NCBI RefSeq assembly: GCF_023278085.1
Contig: NZ_CP066265.1
Coordinates: 3,490,001 to 3,554,000, forward strand
DNA from: Pseudomonas syringae
Lineage (GTDB): Bacteria; Pseudomonadota; Gammaproteobacteria; Pseudomonadales; Pseudomonadaceae
Reading direction: 5' to 3'
DNA: 64,000 nucleotides
In this document: positions 33,919-43,248 of the stretch, in pieces
Numbering within the stretch: position 1 is the first letter of the stretch
Layout: each line of letters starts with the position of its first letter
The notes under the pieces: generated by a model
Seen by the model: only the letters and a program-made list of their open reading frames with translations
What the model was told of the DNA's origin: nothing
The model's database searches: none
Made by a program: the position numbers and the translations under genes

Positions 33919-35226
33919 TCACCTGGCGCTCGCCGCGAACTCGTCTGCCGGCAGCACGTGCTTGCGTTCCAGCACGTGATAAACGATGCCGGTGAGCAGC
34001 AGCCCGAACACCATGACACCGGAAAGGAAGTACAGACCCGACGCCAGGCTGCCGGTCATTTCCTTCAATGCACCGATCACGAACGGCCCGATGTAGCCGC
34101 CCAGATTGCCGACCGAATTGATCAGCGCGATACCCGCCGCTGCGCTGGCACCGGCGAAGAAACGTCCCGGCAACGTCCAGAACACCGCCGTACAGGAAAA
34201 CAACGCGAAGGCCACGACACACAGCGCAGCCAGTTGCGCCACCGGCAGGGTCAGCCAGGCACTGCAAAACAGCCCGATGGCACCCAGCACGTAAAGCACA
34301 GCGAGATGTCCGTAACGGTCATTGAGGCGGTCGGAACTGCGCGGCACGATCAGCAGGCCGATGATGCCGAAGATGTAAGGCACCGAAGACACGAAACCGG
34401 TGGTCAGGTCGCTGCCACCGAACTGCTTGATCAGCGTCGGCAACCACAGGCCCAGGCCGTAGATACTCAAGGTCACCGGCAGGTAGAACAGCGCCAGCAA
34501 CAGCACACGTTTGTCTTTCAGGGCATGCAGCGGATTACCGTGACGGGTCTGGCCGTATGCTTCCAGGTCTTTTTTCAGCTCTCCGGTCAGCCAGTCTTTT
34601 TCGGCCTGATCCATCCAGTTGACCTGTTGCGGACCATCCGGCAACCAGCGCAGTACCGGCCAGGTGAGCAGAATCGCCGGGGTGCCGATGACAATGAACA
34701 ACCACTGCCAGCCGTGCAGGCCGAGCACGCCGTCCATGCCCAGCAAGCCGCCGGAAACAGGCCCGGTGATCATCATGGCGATGGGTTGCGAGAGGATGAA
34801 CAGGCCAAGGATCTTGCCGCGATGGCGAACCGGAAACCATTGGGTGATGTAGTACAGCACGCCGGGAAAGAACCCCGCTTCGGCTGCGCCGAGCAGAAAA
34901 CGCATCACATAGAAACTGTGCGGCCCCTGCACAAAGGCCATGCCGATGGTAATCGCGCCCCAGGTGATCATGATCCGCGCGAACCAGCGACGAGCGCCGA
35001 AGCGCTCGAGCATCAGGTTGCTTGGGATCTCCAGCAGAAAGTAACCGATGAAGAACAGCCCGGCACCCAGCCCGTAGGCGGCGTCGCCGATACCGATGTC
35101 TGCGCCCATGTGCAGCTTGGCAAAGCCCACGGCAGAGCGGTCCACATAAGCGATCAGGTACAGCAGGATGAGGAAAGGAATCAGTTTGAACGTGATGCGG
35201 CGTATAAGCCGCAGTTCCTGGCTCAT
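33919..35226 (-). CDS. MFS transporter, anion:cation symporter (sugar-acid) type
   Basis: 435-residue major facilitator with 12 predicted membrane helices. The opening RITFKLIPFLILLYLIAYVDRSAVGFAKL (about residues 9-37) and IPSNLMLERFGARRWFARIMITWG (about 69-92) are characteristic of the anion:cation symporter family, which imports galactonate, glucarate, tartrate or phthalate. The gene lies next to a sugar-acid dehydratase and an AraD1-type enzyme, so a sugar acid is the likely substrate (inference). It diverges from the dehydratase gene across a region with a FadR-type operator. Confidence 0.87.
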   Translation of the reverse strand: MSQELRLIRRITFKLIPFLILLYLIAYVDRSAVGFAKLHMGADIGIGDAAYGLGAGLFFIGYFLLEIPSNLMLERFGARRWFARIMITWGAITIGMAFVQGPHSFYVMRFLLGAAEAGFFPGVLYYITQWFPVRHRGKILGLFILSQPIAMMITGPVSGGLLGMDGVLGLHGWQWLFIVIGTPAILLTWPVLRWLPDGPQQVNWMDQAEKDWLTGELKKDLEAYGQTRHGNPLHALKDKRVLLLALFYLPVTLSIYGLGLWLPTLIKQFGGSDLTTGFVSSVPYIFGIIGLLIVPRSSDRLNDRYGHLAVLYVLGAIGLFCSAWLTLPVAQLAALCVVAFALFSCTAVFWTLPGRFFAGASAAAGIALINSVGNLGGYIGPFVIGALKEMTGSLASGLYFLSGVMVFGLLLTGIVYHVLERKHVLPADEFAASAR

Positions 35227-35339
35227 GTAGGCGGTCTCCCATTGTTTTTGTTATGGAACCTGCGGAGATCACCTCTGTGCCCGGTGCTGAATAACGCTGC
35301 CAAATGCGCCAGGATGATCCCTCGTCTACAATCGACTAT

Positions 35340-35352
35340 ATAGTAATACTAT
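35340..35352. promoter_or_regulatory. FadR/GntR-type operator in the divergent sugar-acid promoter
   Basis: ATAGTAATACTAT is a perfect palindrome around a central base and contains TAGTAATACTA, which fits the FadR-subfamily consensus TNGTNNNACNA. It lies 89 bases before the dehydratase start in the 214-base region between it and the divergent transporter. The FadR-type regulator encoded at 37290 is the obvious candidate ligand-binding partner. Confidence 0.7.
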
Positions 35353-35440
35353 TTGATCTGCCAACTCTTCCAATGCGCGTTTTTTAGGCTTACCTTACCC
35401 AGCAGTATCGCCATTAAGTCTTACAATAAGAGAGCCGATC

Positions 35441-37183
35441 ATGTCTGACTCCGATAAAAAACCGACCCTCCGTTCTGCCCAGTGGTTTGGCACCGCCGAC
35501 AAGAATGGCTTCATGTACCGCAGCTGGATGAAGAATCAGGGCATTGCCGACCACCAGTTTCAAGGCAAGCCGATTATCGGCATCTGCAATACCTGGTCGG
35601 AGCTGACCCCTTGCAACGCGCATTTCCGGCAGATAGCCGAACACGTCAAACGTGGCGTGATCGAAGCGGGTGGCTGGCCGGTCGAGTTTCCGGTGTTTTC
35701 CAACGGTGAATCCAACCTGCGCCCTACGGCCATGTTTACTCGCAACCTGGCGAGCATGGACGTTGAAGAAGCGATTCGCGGCAACCCCATCGATGGCGTA
35801 GTACTGCTGACCGGTTGCGACAAGACCACCCCTGCCCTGTTGATGGGCGCTGCCAGTTGCGACATCCCCGCCATCGTGGTGACGGGCGGGCCGATGCTCA
35901 ACGGCAAGCATGAAGGCAAGGACATCGGCGCAGGCACCATCGTCTGGCAGATGCACGAATCCTACAAAGCCGGGACCATCAGCCTGGACGAGTTTCTCTC
36001 CGCCGAAGCCGGCATGTCACGCTCGGCTGGCACCTGCAACACCATGGGCACAGCCTCGACCATGGCCTGCATGGCCGAAGCGCTGGGTACTTCGTTGCCA
36101 CATAACGCGGCCATTCCTGCGGTGGATTCGCGACGCTACGTGCTGGCGCACATGTCCGGCATGCGGGCCGTCGACATGGTCCGCGAAGACCTGCGCCTGT
36201 CGAAGATTCTCACCAAGGCGGCGTTTGAAAACGCCATTCGGGTCAACGCAGCGATTGGCGGATCGACCAACGCCGTGATTCACCTGAAAGCCATTGCCGG
36301 GCGCATCGGCGTCGACCTGGACCTGGACGACTGGACCCGCATGGGCCGGGGCATGCCGACCATCGTTGACCTGCAACCTTCCGGGCGCTTCCTGATGGAA
36401 GAGTTCTATTACGCCGGTGGCCTGCCAGCGGTACTGCGGCGCATGAACGAAGCCAACCTGCTGCCCAACCCTGATGCGCTGACGGTCAACGGCAAGAGCA
36501 TCGGCGAGAACACCTGCAACTCTCCGATCTATGGCGAAGATCAAGTGATCCGCGCACTGGACAACCCGATTCGCGCCGACGGCGGCATCTGTGTGCTGCG
36601 CGGCAACCTTGCGCCACTTGGCGCTGTGCTCAAGCCTTCGGCCGCCACACCGGCACTGATGCAGCATCGTGGCCGTGCGGTGGTGTTCGAGAATTTCGAG
36701 ATGTACAAATCGCGGATCAACGATCCGGACCTGGACATCGACGCCAGCTCGGTGATGGTCCTCAAGAACTGTGGCCCCAAGGGTTACCCGGGCATGGCCG
36801 AAGTCGGCAACATGGGCCTGCCGGCCAAACTGCTTGCTCAGGGCGTCACGGACATGGTGCGTATTTCCGACGCACGCATGAGCGGCACGGCCTACGGCAC
36901 GGTGGTGCTGCACGTCGCGCCAGAAGCGGCCGCCGGTGGTCCGCTCGCCGTGGTCAGGGAAGGCGACTGGATCGAGCTCGACTGCGCCAGCGGACGTTTG
37001 CATCTGGACATCCCGGAAGCTGAACTGGCCGCACGCCTGGCAGAATGGCAAGCCCCACCGCAGCTGTTGCTCGGCGGTTATCGCCAACTGTACGTCGACA
37101 AAGTCATGCAGGCCGATCAGGGCTGCGATTTCGACTTCCTGGTCGGCTGTAGAGGTTCCGAAGTGCCCCGCCACTCGCACTAG
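35441..37183 (+). CDS. IlvD/Edd-family sugar-acid dehydratase (L-arabinonate type)
   Basis: 580-residue Fe-S dehydratase. Cluster cysteines are seen in GICNTWSELTPCN (about residues 46-58), TGCDKTTPA (about 127) and AGTCNTMGTAST (about 199). Later family motifs include AAIGGSTNAVIHL (about 271), NCGPKGYPGMAEVGNMGLP (about 444) and RISDARMSGTAYGTVVLHVAPEAAAGGPLAVVREGDWI (about 475-512). This version is closer to sugar-acid dehydratases (arabinonate, xylonate, galactonate) than to IlvD proper. It probably yields a 2-keto-3-deoxy sugar acid for the neighbouring enzyme. The exact substrate cannot be read. Confidence 0.87.
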   Translation: MSDSDKKPTLRSAQWFGTADKNGFMYRSWMKNQGIADHQFQGKPIIGICNTWSELTPCNAHFRQIAEHVKRGVIEAGGWPVEFPVFSNGESNLRPTAMFTRNLASMDVEEAIRGNPIDGVVLLTGCDKTTPALLMGAASCDIPAIVVTGGPMLNGKHEGKDIGAGTIVWQMHESYKAGTISLDEFLSAEAGMSRSAGTCNTMGTASTMACMAEALGTSLPHNAAIPAVDSRRYVLAHMSGMRAVDMVREDLRLSKILTKAAFENAIRVNAAIGGSTNAVIHLKAIAGRIGVDLDLDDWTRMGRGMPTIVDLQPSGRFLMEEFYYAGGLPAVLRRMNEANLLPNPDALTVNGKSIGENTCNSPIYGEDQVIRALDNPIRADGGICVLRGNLAPLGAVLKPSAATPALMQHRGRAVVFENFEMYKSRINDPDLDIDASSVMVLKNCGPKGYPGMAEVGNMGLPAKLLAQGVTDMVRISDARMSGTAYGTVVLHVAPEAAAGGPLAVVREGDWIELDCASGRLHLDIPEAELAARLAEWQAPPQLLLGGYRQLYVDKVMQADQGCDFDFLVGCRGSEVPRHSH

Positions 37184-37202
37184 TTAGTTGCACTAAAAGA
37201 AG

Positions 37203-37230
37203 CGGCGGTCCCTTGTTTTGGCGACCGCCG
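37203..37230 (+). other. Hairpin between the dehydratase and regulator genes
   Basis: CGGCGGTC (37203-37210) pairs with GACCGCCG (37223-37230) across a 12-base loop. No T-tract follows, so it may attenuate or stabilise the dehydratase transcript. TATGAT downstream near 37247-37252 may be a -10 box for the regulator gene. Confidence 0.5.
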
Positions 37231-37289
37231 TAAGTGTTACGCGATGGTATGATGCCCAGCCACTACCGCCAGGACCGACCAGCGTTCCC

Positions 37290-38003
37290 ATGGATTATCG
37301 AAAGCCATCCGACCGAAAAAGCATGCACGCCCGCATCGTCCAGGAACTGGGCATGCAGATCGTATCCGGCCGCTTCAAGCCTGATGAAAAGCTGCCTGCC
37401 GAGGCGCTGCTCTGCGAAGAATACGCCGTCAGCCGGCCGGTCTTGCGTGAGGCCACGCGGGTTCTGGTGGCCAAAGGGCTGGTCTATTCGCGGCCGCGTG
37501 TCGGCACGGTGGTCAAGGCTCGCCGCGAATGGCACCTGCTGGATCCGGATGTGCTGCATTGGGTGATGCAAAGCTCGCCGCAGAACGAATTTTTCAACCT
37601 GCTGACCAGCGTGCGTGCGGTAATCGAACCGGCCGTTGCGGCACTGGCCGCGCAACACGCCACCGACGAAGAGATCGAGTCGATTCACGAAGCTTACCTG
37701 CGCATGGAAGCGGCTCCGACCCCGGAAGACCTGCTGCAACCGGACCTCGACTTCCACAGCCGCATCGCCGATGCCACGCATAACGACCTGCTTGCGCACC
37801 TGTGCAACATGCTGTCACTGGCCTTGCGCGAAGCGCTCAAATACTCCAACAAACGCCCCAACCTGCACGAGCTGGCCATGCCCCGCCACAAAGCCATTCT
37901 CACCGCCATCCAGAACCGCGACGCCCTCGGCGCACGCCATGCTTCGCTGGTACAACTGGATGATGCGCGCAATGCGCTGAGTGTGGTGCTGGGCGGAGCG
38001 TAG
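37290..38003 (+). CDS. FadR-subfamily GntR transcriptional regulator
   Basis: 237-residue regulator with an N-terminal winged helix-turn-helix (HARIVQELGMQIVSGRFKP, then LPAEALLCEEYAVSRPVLREATRVL and KGLVYSRPRVGTVVKAR, about residues 12-75) and a C-terminal FCD all-helical effector domain (about 90-225). The metal-binding set of the FCD domain is visible in DLDFHSRIADATHNDLLAHL (about 152-171) and MPRHKAIL (about 202). The start ATG at 37290 is preferred over 37218. It follows the dehydratase gene and probably represses the locus until a sugar acid binds. Confidence 0.87.
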   Translation: MDYRKPSDRKSMHARIVQELGMQIVSGRFKPDEKLPAEALLCEEYAVSRPVLREATRVLVAKGLVYSRPRVGTVVKARREWHLLDPDVLHWVMQSSPQNEFFNLLTSVRAVIEPAVAALAAQHATDEEIESIHEAYLRMEAAPTPEDLLQPDLDFHSRIADATHNDLLAHLCNMLSLALREALKYSNKRPNLHELAMPRHKAILTAIQNRDALGARHASLVQLDDARNALSVVLGGA

Positions 38004-38177
38004 GGTTACCCCAAGCGCTTTTCTCGTTCCGCACCCTCCAGCGTTCGTTGTTATACATAAGTCTTCGCGGGAGTGACCGGGGCGGCGTTCCGTATTGTTC
38101 GCGAAGAGGCCGGTACAGCCTCCAGAAATAGCAAACGGCATGCCTGCGCGGAGCATTGGCCCACCCCCATAGCGGGC
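38004..38177. repeat. Degenerate REP sequences between regulator and RND gene
   Basis: CTTCGCGGGAG (about 38064) and TGTTCGCGAAGAGG (about 38096) are remnants of the TTCGCGAA family, and GGCATGCCTGCGCGGAGCAT (38138-38157) resembles the second repeat family. No gene was found. The region lies between two converging genes. Confidence 0.55.
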
Positions 38178-40568
38178 TTAATGCGAAAACAGTGAATTGC
38201 CTACCTTGCCTGCCATCTTCTCCGGCTTGATCAGGAACCGCGCCAGCGCGGGCAGCAGCCATAGCGCGCCAAACATGTTCCACAGCAGCATGAAGGTCAG
38301 CATAAGCCCCATGTCGGCCTGGAACTTGATCGCCGAGAAGATCCAGGTGCACACGCCGATGGCCAGGCACAGGCCGGTGAACAGCACGGCTTTGCCGGTG
38401 GATTTCAGGGTTTGGTAATACGCTTCCTGCAACGGCAGGCCGGCGCGCAGGAAGCTTTCCAGACGGCTGTAGATGTAGATGCCGTAATCAACGCCGATCC
38501 CCACGCCCAACGCCACCACCGGCAGGGTCGCGACCTTGACGCCGATGCCCATGAACGCCATCAGCGCATTACCCAGTACGGAGGTCAGTACCAGTGGCAG
38601 GACGATGCACAGCGTCGCCGCCCAGGAGCGGAAGGTGATCATGCACATGGCGGCCACGCAAAGGTAGACCAGCACCAGAATGATCAGCTCGGACTGTTTG
38701 ATGATCTCGTTGGTCGCCGCCTCGATCCCCGCATTGCCGGCGGCCAGCAGGAACTGCATGTCCGGTTTGTCGTTCTGTCTGGCGAAGTCCTGCACGGCAT
38801 GCACCGCGCGGTCCAGGGTTTCAGCCTTGTGGTCGTTGAGGAACACCAGCAGCGGTGCCAGCGAGCAGTCGGTGTTGTACAGACCGTCGGCACGCGCGAT
38901 GGAGTTGTTCAGCACGTCCTTGTTGCGCGACAGGCTCTCCCATTTCAGATTGCCCTCGTTCATGCCCTTGATCACCTGTTTGGAAACCGTCACCAGCGAA
39001 ATGGCCGACTGCACGCCCTGGGTGTTTTCCATCTTCCACGCCAGCTCGTTGATCGCCGACAGGGTCGGGTACGCCGAGCAGCCTTCGGGCGGGGTCTTGA
39101 CCATGACCACCAGCACATCCGAGCTGGTGGAGTAGTGATTGATGATGAACGCGTTGTCTTGGTTGTAGCGCGAGTCAGGGCGCAGCTCCGGTGCCCCCTG
39201 ATCGAGATCGCCGATCTTCAGGTGCTGGCTGTACCAAAGCCCGCCACCGAAGGCCAGCAGGGCCAGCACAATCGACACGGGCGCGACTCTGGCGCTGGCA
39301 AAGTTCGACAGCAGACGCCAGAAAGGATGCTCGGACACCGCATCCTGCTTGCTGCGGCTGACCGCCCTTTTGCTGATGCCAACGTAGGAAATCGCCACCG
39401 GCAGCAGGATCAGGTTGGTGAACACGATCACCGCAACGCCGATGGACGCGCCAATGGCCAGCTCGCGAATCACTCCGATGTCGATAATCAGCAGCGTGAT
39501 GAAGCCGACCGCATCGGCCAGAATCGCGATCATGCCCGGCACAAACAACTGGCGGAACGTGCGACGTGCGGCTGTCAGCGCGTCCTCGGCTTCGCTGGAT
39601 TGCAGCGCGATGCCGTTGATTTTCTGCACGCCGTGGGAAATACCGATGGCAAAAATCAGAAACGGCACCAGCATCGAATACGGGTCAATGCCGAACCCCA
39701 CCACGTGCATCAGGCCCAGTTGCCAGATCACCGCAATAAGCGTGGTGCTCAGGACGGCAATGGTGCTGCGGATACAGCGTGTGAACCAGATCAGCAACAC
39801 CAATGTGATCAGGAAAGCGATGCCAAAGAACATCACAACCATGAACAGGCCGTCGATCAGGTCGCCGACCTTTTTCGCGAAACCGACAATGTGAATCCTG
39901 ATATCCGGGTTCTGCGCCTGGTATTTGTCGCGAATCTTTTCTTCAAGCTGATGCGAGAACTGCTGGTAGTCCAGCGCCAGTAATCTGCCTTGGTCCGCAG
40001 GGTCCGGGTAGGCTTCCTGTAGCGGAACATCAATGATGCTCGATTTGAAATCATTGGCCACCAGCCGCCCGACCTGCCCGGACTTGAGCACGTTGTTACG
40101 CAGTTGATCGAGACTGGCTTCCGAGCCGTCGTAACTTTGCGGAATGACCTCGCCCCCCGCGAAGCCCTCCTCGGTCACTTCGGTCCAGCGCACGCTGGGG
40201 CTCCACAATGACTTGAGCCCGGAGCGGTCCACGCCGGGAATGTAAAAGACTTCGTCACTGATCTGGCGCAGGGTCTCCATGTACGCTTTGGAGAAAATGT
40301 CACCGTCCAGCGCCTCGACGGAGATGCGCACGGTGTTGCCCAGGTTCGCCAGCTCGTTGCGATGGGTCATCATGTTCTGAACGAACGGATGTGACAGCGG
40401 AATCATTTTCTCGAAACTGGTGGAAGGCCGGACCTGCAGGGCTTGCCAGAACAGAAAGACACTCGTCAGCAGGCACAGAACAATCACCGCCGGACGATGA
40501 TTGAAAATCAGGCGTTCGAGGAAGCTTGCCTTTTCATCTGAATGTGCCGCGTGTTGAAGATTGCCCAT
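38178..40568 (-). CDS. RND-superfamily (MMPL-type) transporter
   Basis: 796-residue membrane protein with about 12 helices in the RND layout. Helix 1 (about residues 25-45), a large periplasmic loop (about 48-220), helices 2-6 (about 225-400), a second loop (about 430-620) and helices 7-12 (about 630-780). Sterol-sensing-like segments include PFLIFAIGISHGVQKINGIA and GVGIGVDYGIYIYSRLESF. Proteins of this kind export lipids or hydrophobic molecules and in other bacteria are encoded beside DUF1329 and YCF48 proteins. It is the last gene of that set here, 30 bases after the YCF48 gene. Confidence 0.87.
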   Translation of the reverse strand: MGNLQHAAHSDEKASFLERLIFNHRPAVIVLCLLTSVFLFWQALQVRPSTSFEKMIPLSHPFVQNMMTHRNELANLGNTVRISVEALDGDIFSKAYMETLRQISDEVFYIPGVDRSGLKSLWSPSVRWTEVTEEGFAGGEVIPQSYDGSEASLDQLRNNVLKSGQVGRLVANDFKSSIIDVPLQEAYPDPADQGRLLALDYQQFSHQLEEKIRDKYQAQNPDIRIHIVGFAKKVGDLIDGLFMVVMFFGIAFLITLVLLIWFTRCIRSTIAVLSTTLIAVIWQLGLMHVVGFGIDPYSMLVPFLIFAIGISHGVQKINGIALQSSEAEDALTAARRTFRQLFVPGMIAILADAVGFITLLIIDIGVIRELAIGASIGVAVIVFTNLILLPVAISYVGISKRAVSRSKQDAVSEHPFWRLLSNFASARVAPVSIVLALLAFGGGLWYSQHLKIGDLDQGAPELRPDSRYNQDNAFIINHYSTSSDVLVVMVKTPPEGCSAYPTLSAINELAWKMENTQGVQSAISLVTVSKQVIKGMNEGNLKWESLSRNKDVLNNSIARADGLYNTDCSLAPLLVFLNDHKAETLDRAVHAVQDFARQNDKPDMQFLLAAGNAGIEAATNEIIKQSELIILVLVYLCVAAMCMITFRSWAATLCIVLPLVLTSVLGNALMAFMGIGVKVATLPVVALGVGIGVDYGIYIYSRLESFLRAGLPLQEAYYQTLKSTGKAVLFTGLCLAIGVCTWIFSAIKFQADMGLMLTFMLLWNMFGALWLLPALARFLIKPEKMAGKVGNSLFSH

Positions 40569-40598
40569 ACCTGAATGTCCCCGCCCTGAAAGGTCTTA

Positions 40599-41648
40599 TT
40601 ATTGTTGGGTCGTTTCCGCGCCCGTCGGCGAGGTCACGCGCACGCCACCTTGCCCTACCAGAATCAGGTTGCCTTGCTGATTGGCAGTAACACCCGCCAA
40701 CGAGATGCGGTCGGGACGATTGAACACCTCGAAGGTTTCGCCGTCATTGGTGCTGCGCATCACGCTGCCGCCATTGCCGACCAGCACCAGCGAGCCATCG
40801 GCCATCAGCGTGGCGCTGGCCAGACCGAATTCCAGCGGTCCGCGTGCGCCTTTGAGTTCTATCGGCTGCCAACTGTCGCCGAAGTCGCTGGAACGAAACA
40901 GGTTGCCGCGCAAACCATAGGCCAGCAATGTCGAAGGCTGCGCCGTACCCGTCACGCCAAACAGCGAGCCCTGATAGGGGCCGTCAAGCTTCTCCCAGGT
41001 TTGCCCGTCGTCGCTGGAGCGAAACATGCTGCCCGCCTCACCGACGATGAACAGGCCTGCGTCCTTTACCTGCGCAATGCCGTTCAGGTGGTATTGGTCC
41101 TCGTTGTCCAGCCGGTCGCTGACATCCTCCCAATGCTGACCACCATCGTGAGTGCCGAGCAGCGCACCGTAGGCACCGATGGCGAAGCCGTTGTCGAGGT
41201 CCTTGAACCAGACATCCAGCAGCGGTGCTTCGCGCTTCAGGTCTTCGAACTGCTTGCTCCAGCTCTTGCCGCCATCGCTGCTGGCCAGAATCTGTGCATC
41301 GTGGCCCACTGCCCAGCCGTGCTGCTCGTCCACGAAAAACACGGCGGTCAATAACTGCCGGGTCGGCACACGGGCCTGAAGCCAGGTTTTGCCCTGATCG
41401 TCGGAATAGAGAATGTGTCCGTGATCACCTGCCACCACCAGCCGGGCACCGGCATGAGCGACATCCAGCAGCAGACCCCGAGCGGCCTTTGCCGATTCAA
41501 TGGCGTAACCGGACGTATCGGCGACGCTCGCCGCCACAGGTGCCGGATCAGACGCCATCGCCACCCCGGCAGCGAGCGGGCAGCCCATCAGAATCGTCAG
41601 GGACAGGCCCGCGCATAACCGGGCGCGCCACTGGAAAGGCTCATGCAT
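40599..41648 (-). CDS. YCF48/BNR-repeat periplasmic beta-propeller protein
   Basis: 349-residue protein with an N-terminal signal peptide (about residues 1-32, ending in VAMAS) and a propeller with repeated BNR-type blades. Examples are HGHILYSDDQGKTWLQ, DAQILASSDGGKSWSKQ, YGALLGTHDGGQHWED, AGSMFRSSDDGQTWEKL and GGSVMRSTNDGETF. It resembles the photosystem-assembly (YCF48/Hcf136) family, but in this context it is probably a periplasmic partner of the RND transporter. The start ATG at 41648 has GGGGAG upstream; the longer frame to 42065 is unsupported. Confidence 0.85.
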   Translation of the reverse strand: MHEPFQWRARLCAGLSLTILMGCPLAAGVAMASDPAPVAASVADTSGYAIESAKAARGLLLDVAHAGARLVVAGDHGHILYSDDQGKTWLQARVPTRQLLTAVFFVDEQHGWAVGHDAQILASSDGGKSWSKQFEDLKREAPLLDVWFKDLDNGFAIGAYGALLGTHDGGQHWEDVSDRLDNEDQYHLNGIAQVKDAGLFIVGEAGSMFRSSDDGQTWEKLDGPYQGSLFGVTGTAQPSTLLAYGLRGNLFRSSDFGDSWQPIELKGARGPLEFGLASATLMADGSLVLVGNGGSVMRSTNDGETFEVFNRPDRISLAGVTANQQGNLILVGQGGVRVTSPTGAETTQQ

Positions 41649-41892
41649 GACGTTCTCCCCTTTCTTTATTGTTATCGGGTGCCGATTCAACCCGTCTGTA
41701 TCGACCAGGACGCCCGCAACTCCTCTGGCCCTGCCTTTCTGGAAGCACGGCCATCCTAGGCAGCTTTGCAAATGCCTGACAATCGACATGTCGTTATCTT
41801 TTGTTAAGCACGCGGGCGTGATTGATGAGTCATCAGCGGGCCTGATACGAAAACTGACCTGACAGATCCCCCGGCCTGTCGATGACAGCGTT
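41649..41892. other. Intergenic gap between the DUF1329 and YCF48 genes
   Basis: This 244-base gap is larger than others in the cluster. It holds the tail of an open frame that is not a plausible gene, and no terminator was identified. It may hold a secondary promoter or a lost gene (see findings). Confidence 0.4.
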
Positions 41893-43248
41893 TCAGCGCA
41901 TGCTTTGACGGCGCAATGCAGCGGGTTCGAACGCGTTGACGCCAGGCACAGGCTGGCCGAAATCACTGGTGTGCGGCTCCTGATTGTCCAGGTTCTGAAC
42001 GTGATAACGGCGGGCCTGCAAGTCGTGGAAGACATCCAGCGCCGACCAGATGGCCGGCAGCTCATAGTAGTTCTTCAGGTAGGCCATGGAGCCCCGCCAC
42101 AACTGGCCGCGCCCGTCATATTGATCGACGATTGCCGCCTGCCAGCTGTCCTCATCCAGGTACAGCGTGCGCCGCGAGTACACATGCCGCGAAGAAAGCT
42201 TGAGCGTACCCTCGACCACCCAGACCCGGTGCAGCTCATGCCGGGTGTAGACCGGGTTGAGGTGGCCCGCCTGCAGCAATTGCCGATAACTGATATCAGG
42301 GCTGGAAATCCGATAGTTGTTGTAGGGAATATAAACCTCGCGCTTGCCCAGCAACTTCCAGTCGTAGCGATCTGGCGAGCCATTGAACATGTCGGTGTCG
42401 TCTGCCGTGCGCAAGCCATCGGCAGCAGGCACCGGCAGGTCGTAAGCCAGGCTCGGCGCGCGGCGCACGCGGCGTTGTCCAGCACTATAAGCCCAGGCCA
42501 GGCGCGGCTCCTGCACCTGATCGAGCGTTTCATGTATCAACACGGCAGAGCCGGACAATTGCGCCGGGCTGTGAGAAAACGACAGGTAATAGAACAGCAC
42601 ATTGTCCAGACTGGCAAAACTTCCGCGGGGATCATAAAAGCGAAACAGCACTTCTTGCTGAGCGGTGACCAGGCTGTAACTTCCGTTGCGTTGCACGACC
42701 CCCTCGGACGCGCGTCTTACCACGTAATGCCCACGATACCGGGCAATGTGATTCCAGATGGCCTGAATGCCTTTTTTCGGAACGGGAAACGGAATGCCAC
42801 CATACGCGTCGACAAATCCGTTACCACCACTGATCAGCCGTGCTGTCCCGGCATTTCGTCGGGTGTTGTCATAGACCCACTGCGGCGCTGATGCGGAGCG
42901 ATGGGGCGGGTAGATCGGCATCTGATAGGTAGCGGGATAGGTTTCAAACATCGCCACCTGCCCCGGCGTCAAATGCTCACGGTGCTGGTCCAGATTGGCG
43001 CGGGTGATGGTGAATAACGGCTCGTCGCCGGCATAAGGATCGACATGGCGGCTACCGGAGCCTTTATATCCCTGCGGCGGCTCCGTGATTCCGCCGTTCC
43101 AGGCCGGTATGGTTCCGGATGCATTGCCCGCCCTCTCGCCCCCCAGCGGAGTCAATGGACCTTCGGGCAGCATAACGTCAGCACCCTGGCTGGTGTTGAT
43201 CGCGAGCATTAACGACAACGCGATCCCCATCAGTTGTTTCATGAGCAT
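41893..43248 (-). CDS. DUF1329 family secreted protein
   Basis: 451-residue protein with a signal peptide (about residues 1-23, KQLMGIALSLMLAINTSQGA). DUF1329 hallmarks include LPEGPLTPLGGERAGNASGTIPAWNGG (about 27-53), DPYAGDEPLFTITRANLDQH (about 69-88) and the C-terminal EPAALRRQSMR-like end. Fold predictions for the family are LolB/LppX-like, suggesting lipid binding in the envelope. The start ATG at 43248 has AAGGAG upstream. It is the first gene of the cluster DUF1329-YCF48-RND. Confidence 0.88.
   Translation of the reverse strand: MLMKQLMGIALSLMLAINTSQGADVMLPEGPLTPLGGERAGNASGTIPAWNGGITEPPQGYKGSGSRHVDPYAGDEPLFTITRANLDQHREHLTPGQVAMFETYPATYQMPIYPPHRSASAPQWVYDNTRRNAGTARLISGGNGFVDAYGGIPFPVPKKGIQAIWNHIARYRGHYVVRRASEGVVQRNGSYSLVTAQQEVLFRFYDPRGSFASLDNVLFYYLSFSHSPAQLSGSAVLIHETLDQVQEPRLAWAYSAGQRRVRRAPSLAYDLPVPAADGLRTADDTDMFNGSPDRYDWKLLGKREVYIPYNNYRISSPDISYRQLLQAGHLNPVYTRHELHRVWVVEGTLKLSSRHVYSRRTLYLDEDSWQAAIVDQYDGRGQLWRGSMAYLKNYYELPAIWSALDVFHDLQARRYHVQNLDNQEPHTSDFGQPVPGVNAFEPAALRRQSMR

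Noticed and set aside
33850..35343. 497-codon plus-strand frame opposite the sugar-acid transporter
   Set aside because: Antisense shadow of a clear MFS gene.
41649..42065. Upstream extension of the YCF48 gene
   Set aside because: The true start at 41648 has a strong ribosome site and a signal peptide; the extension does not look like protein.
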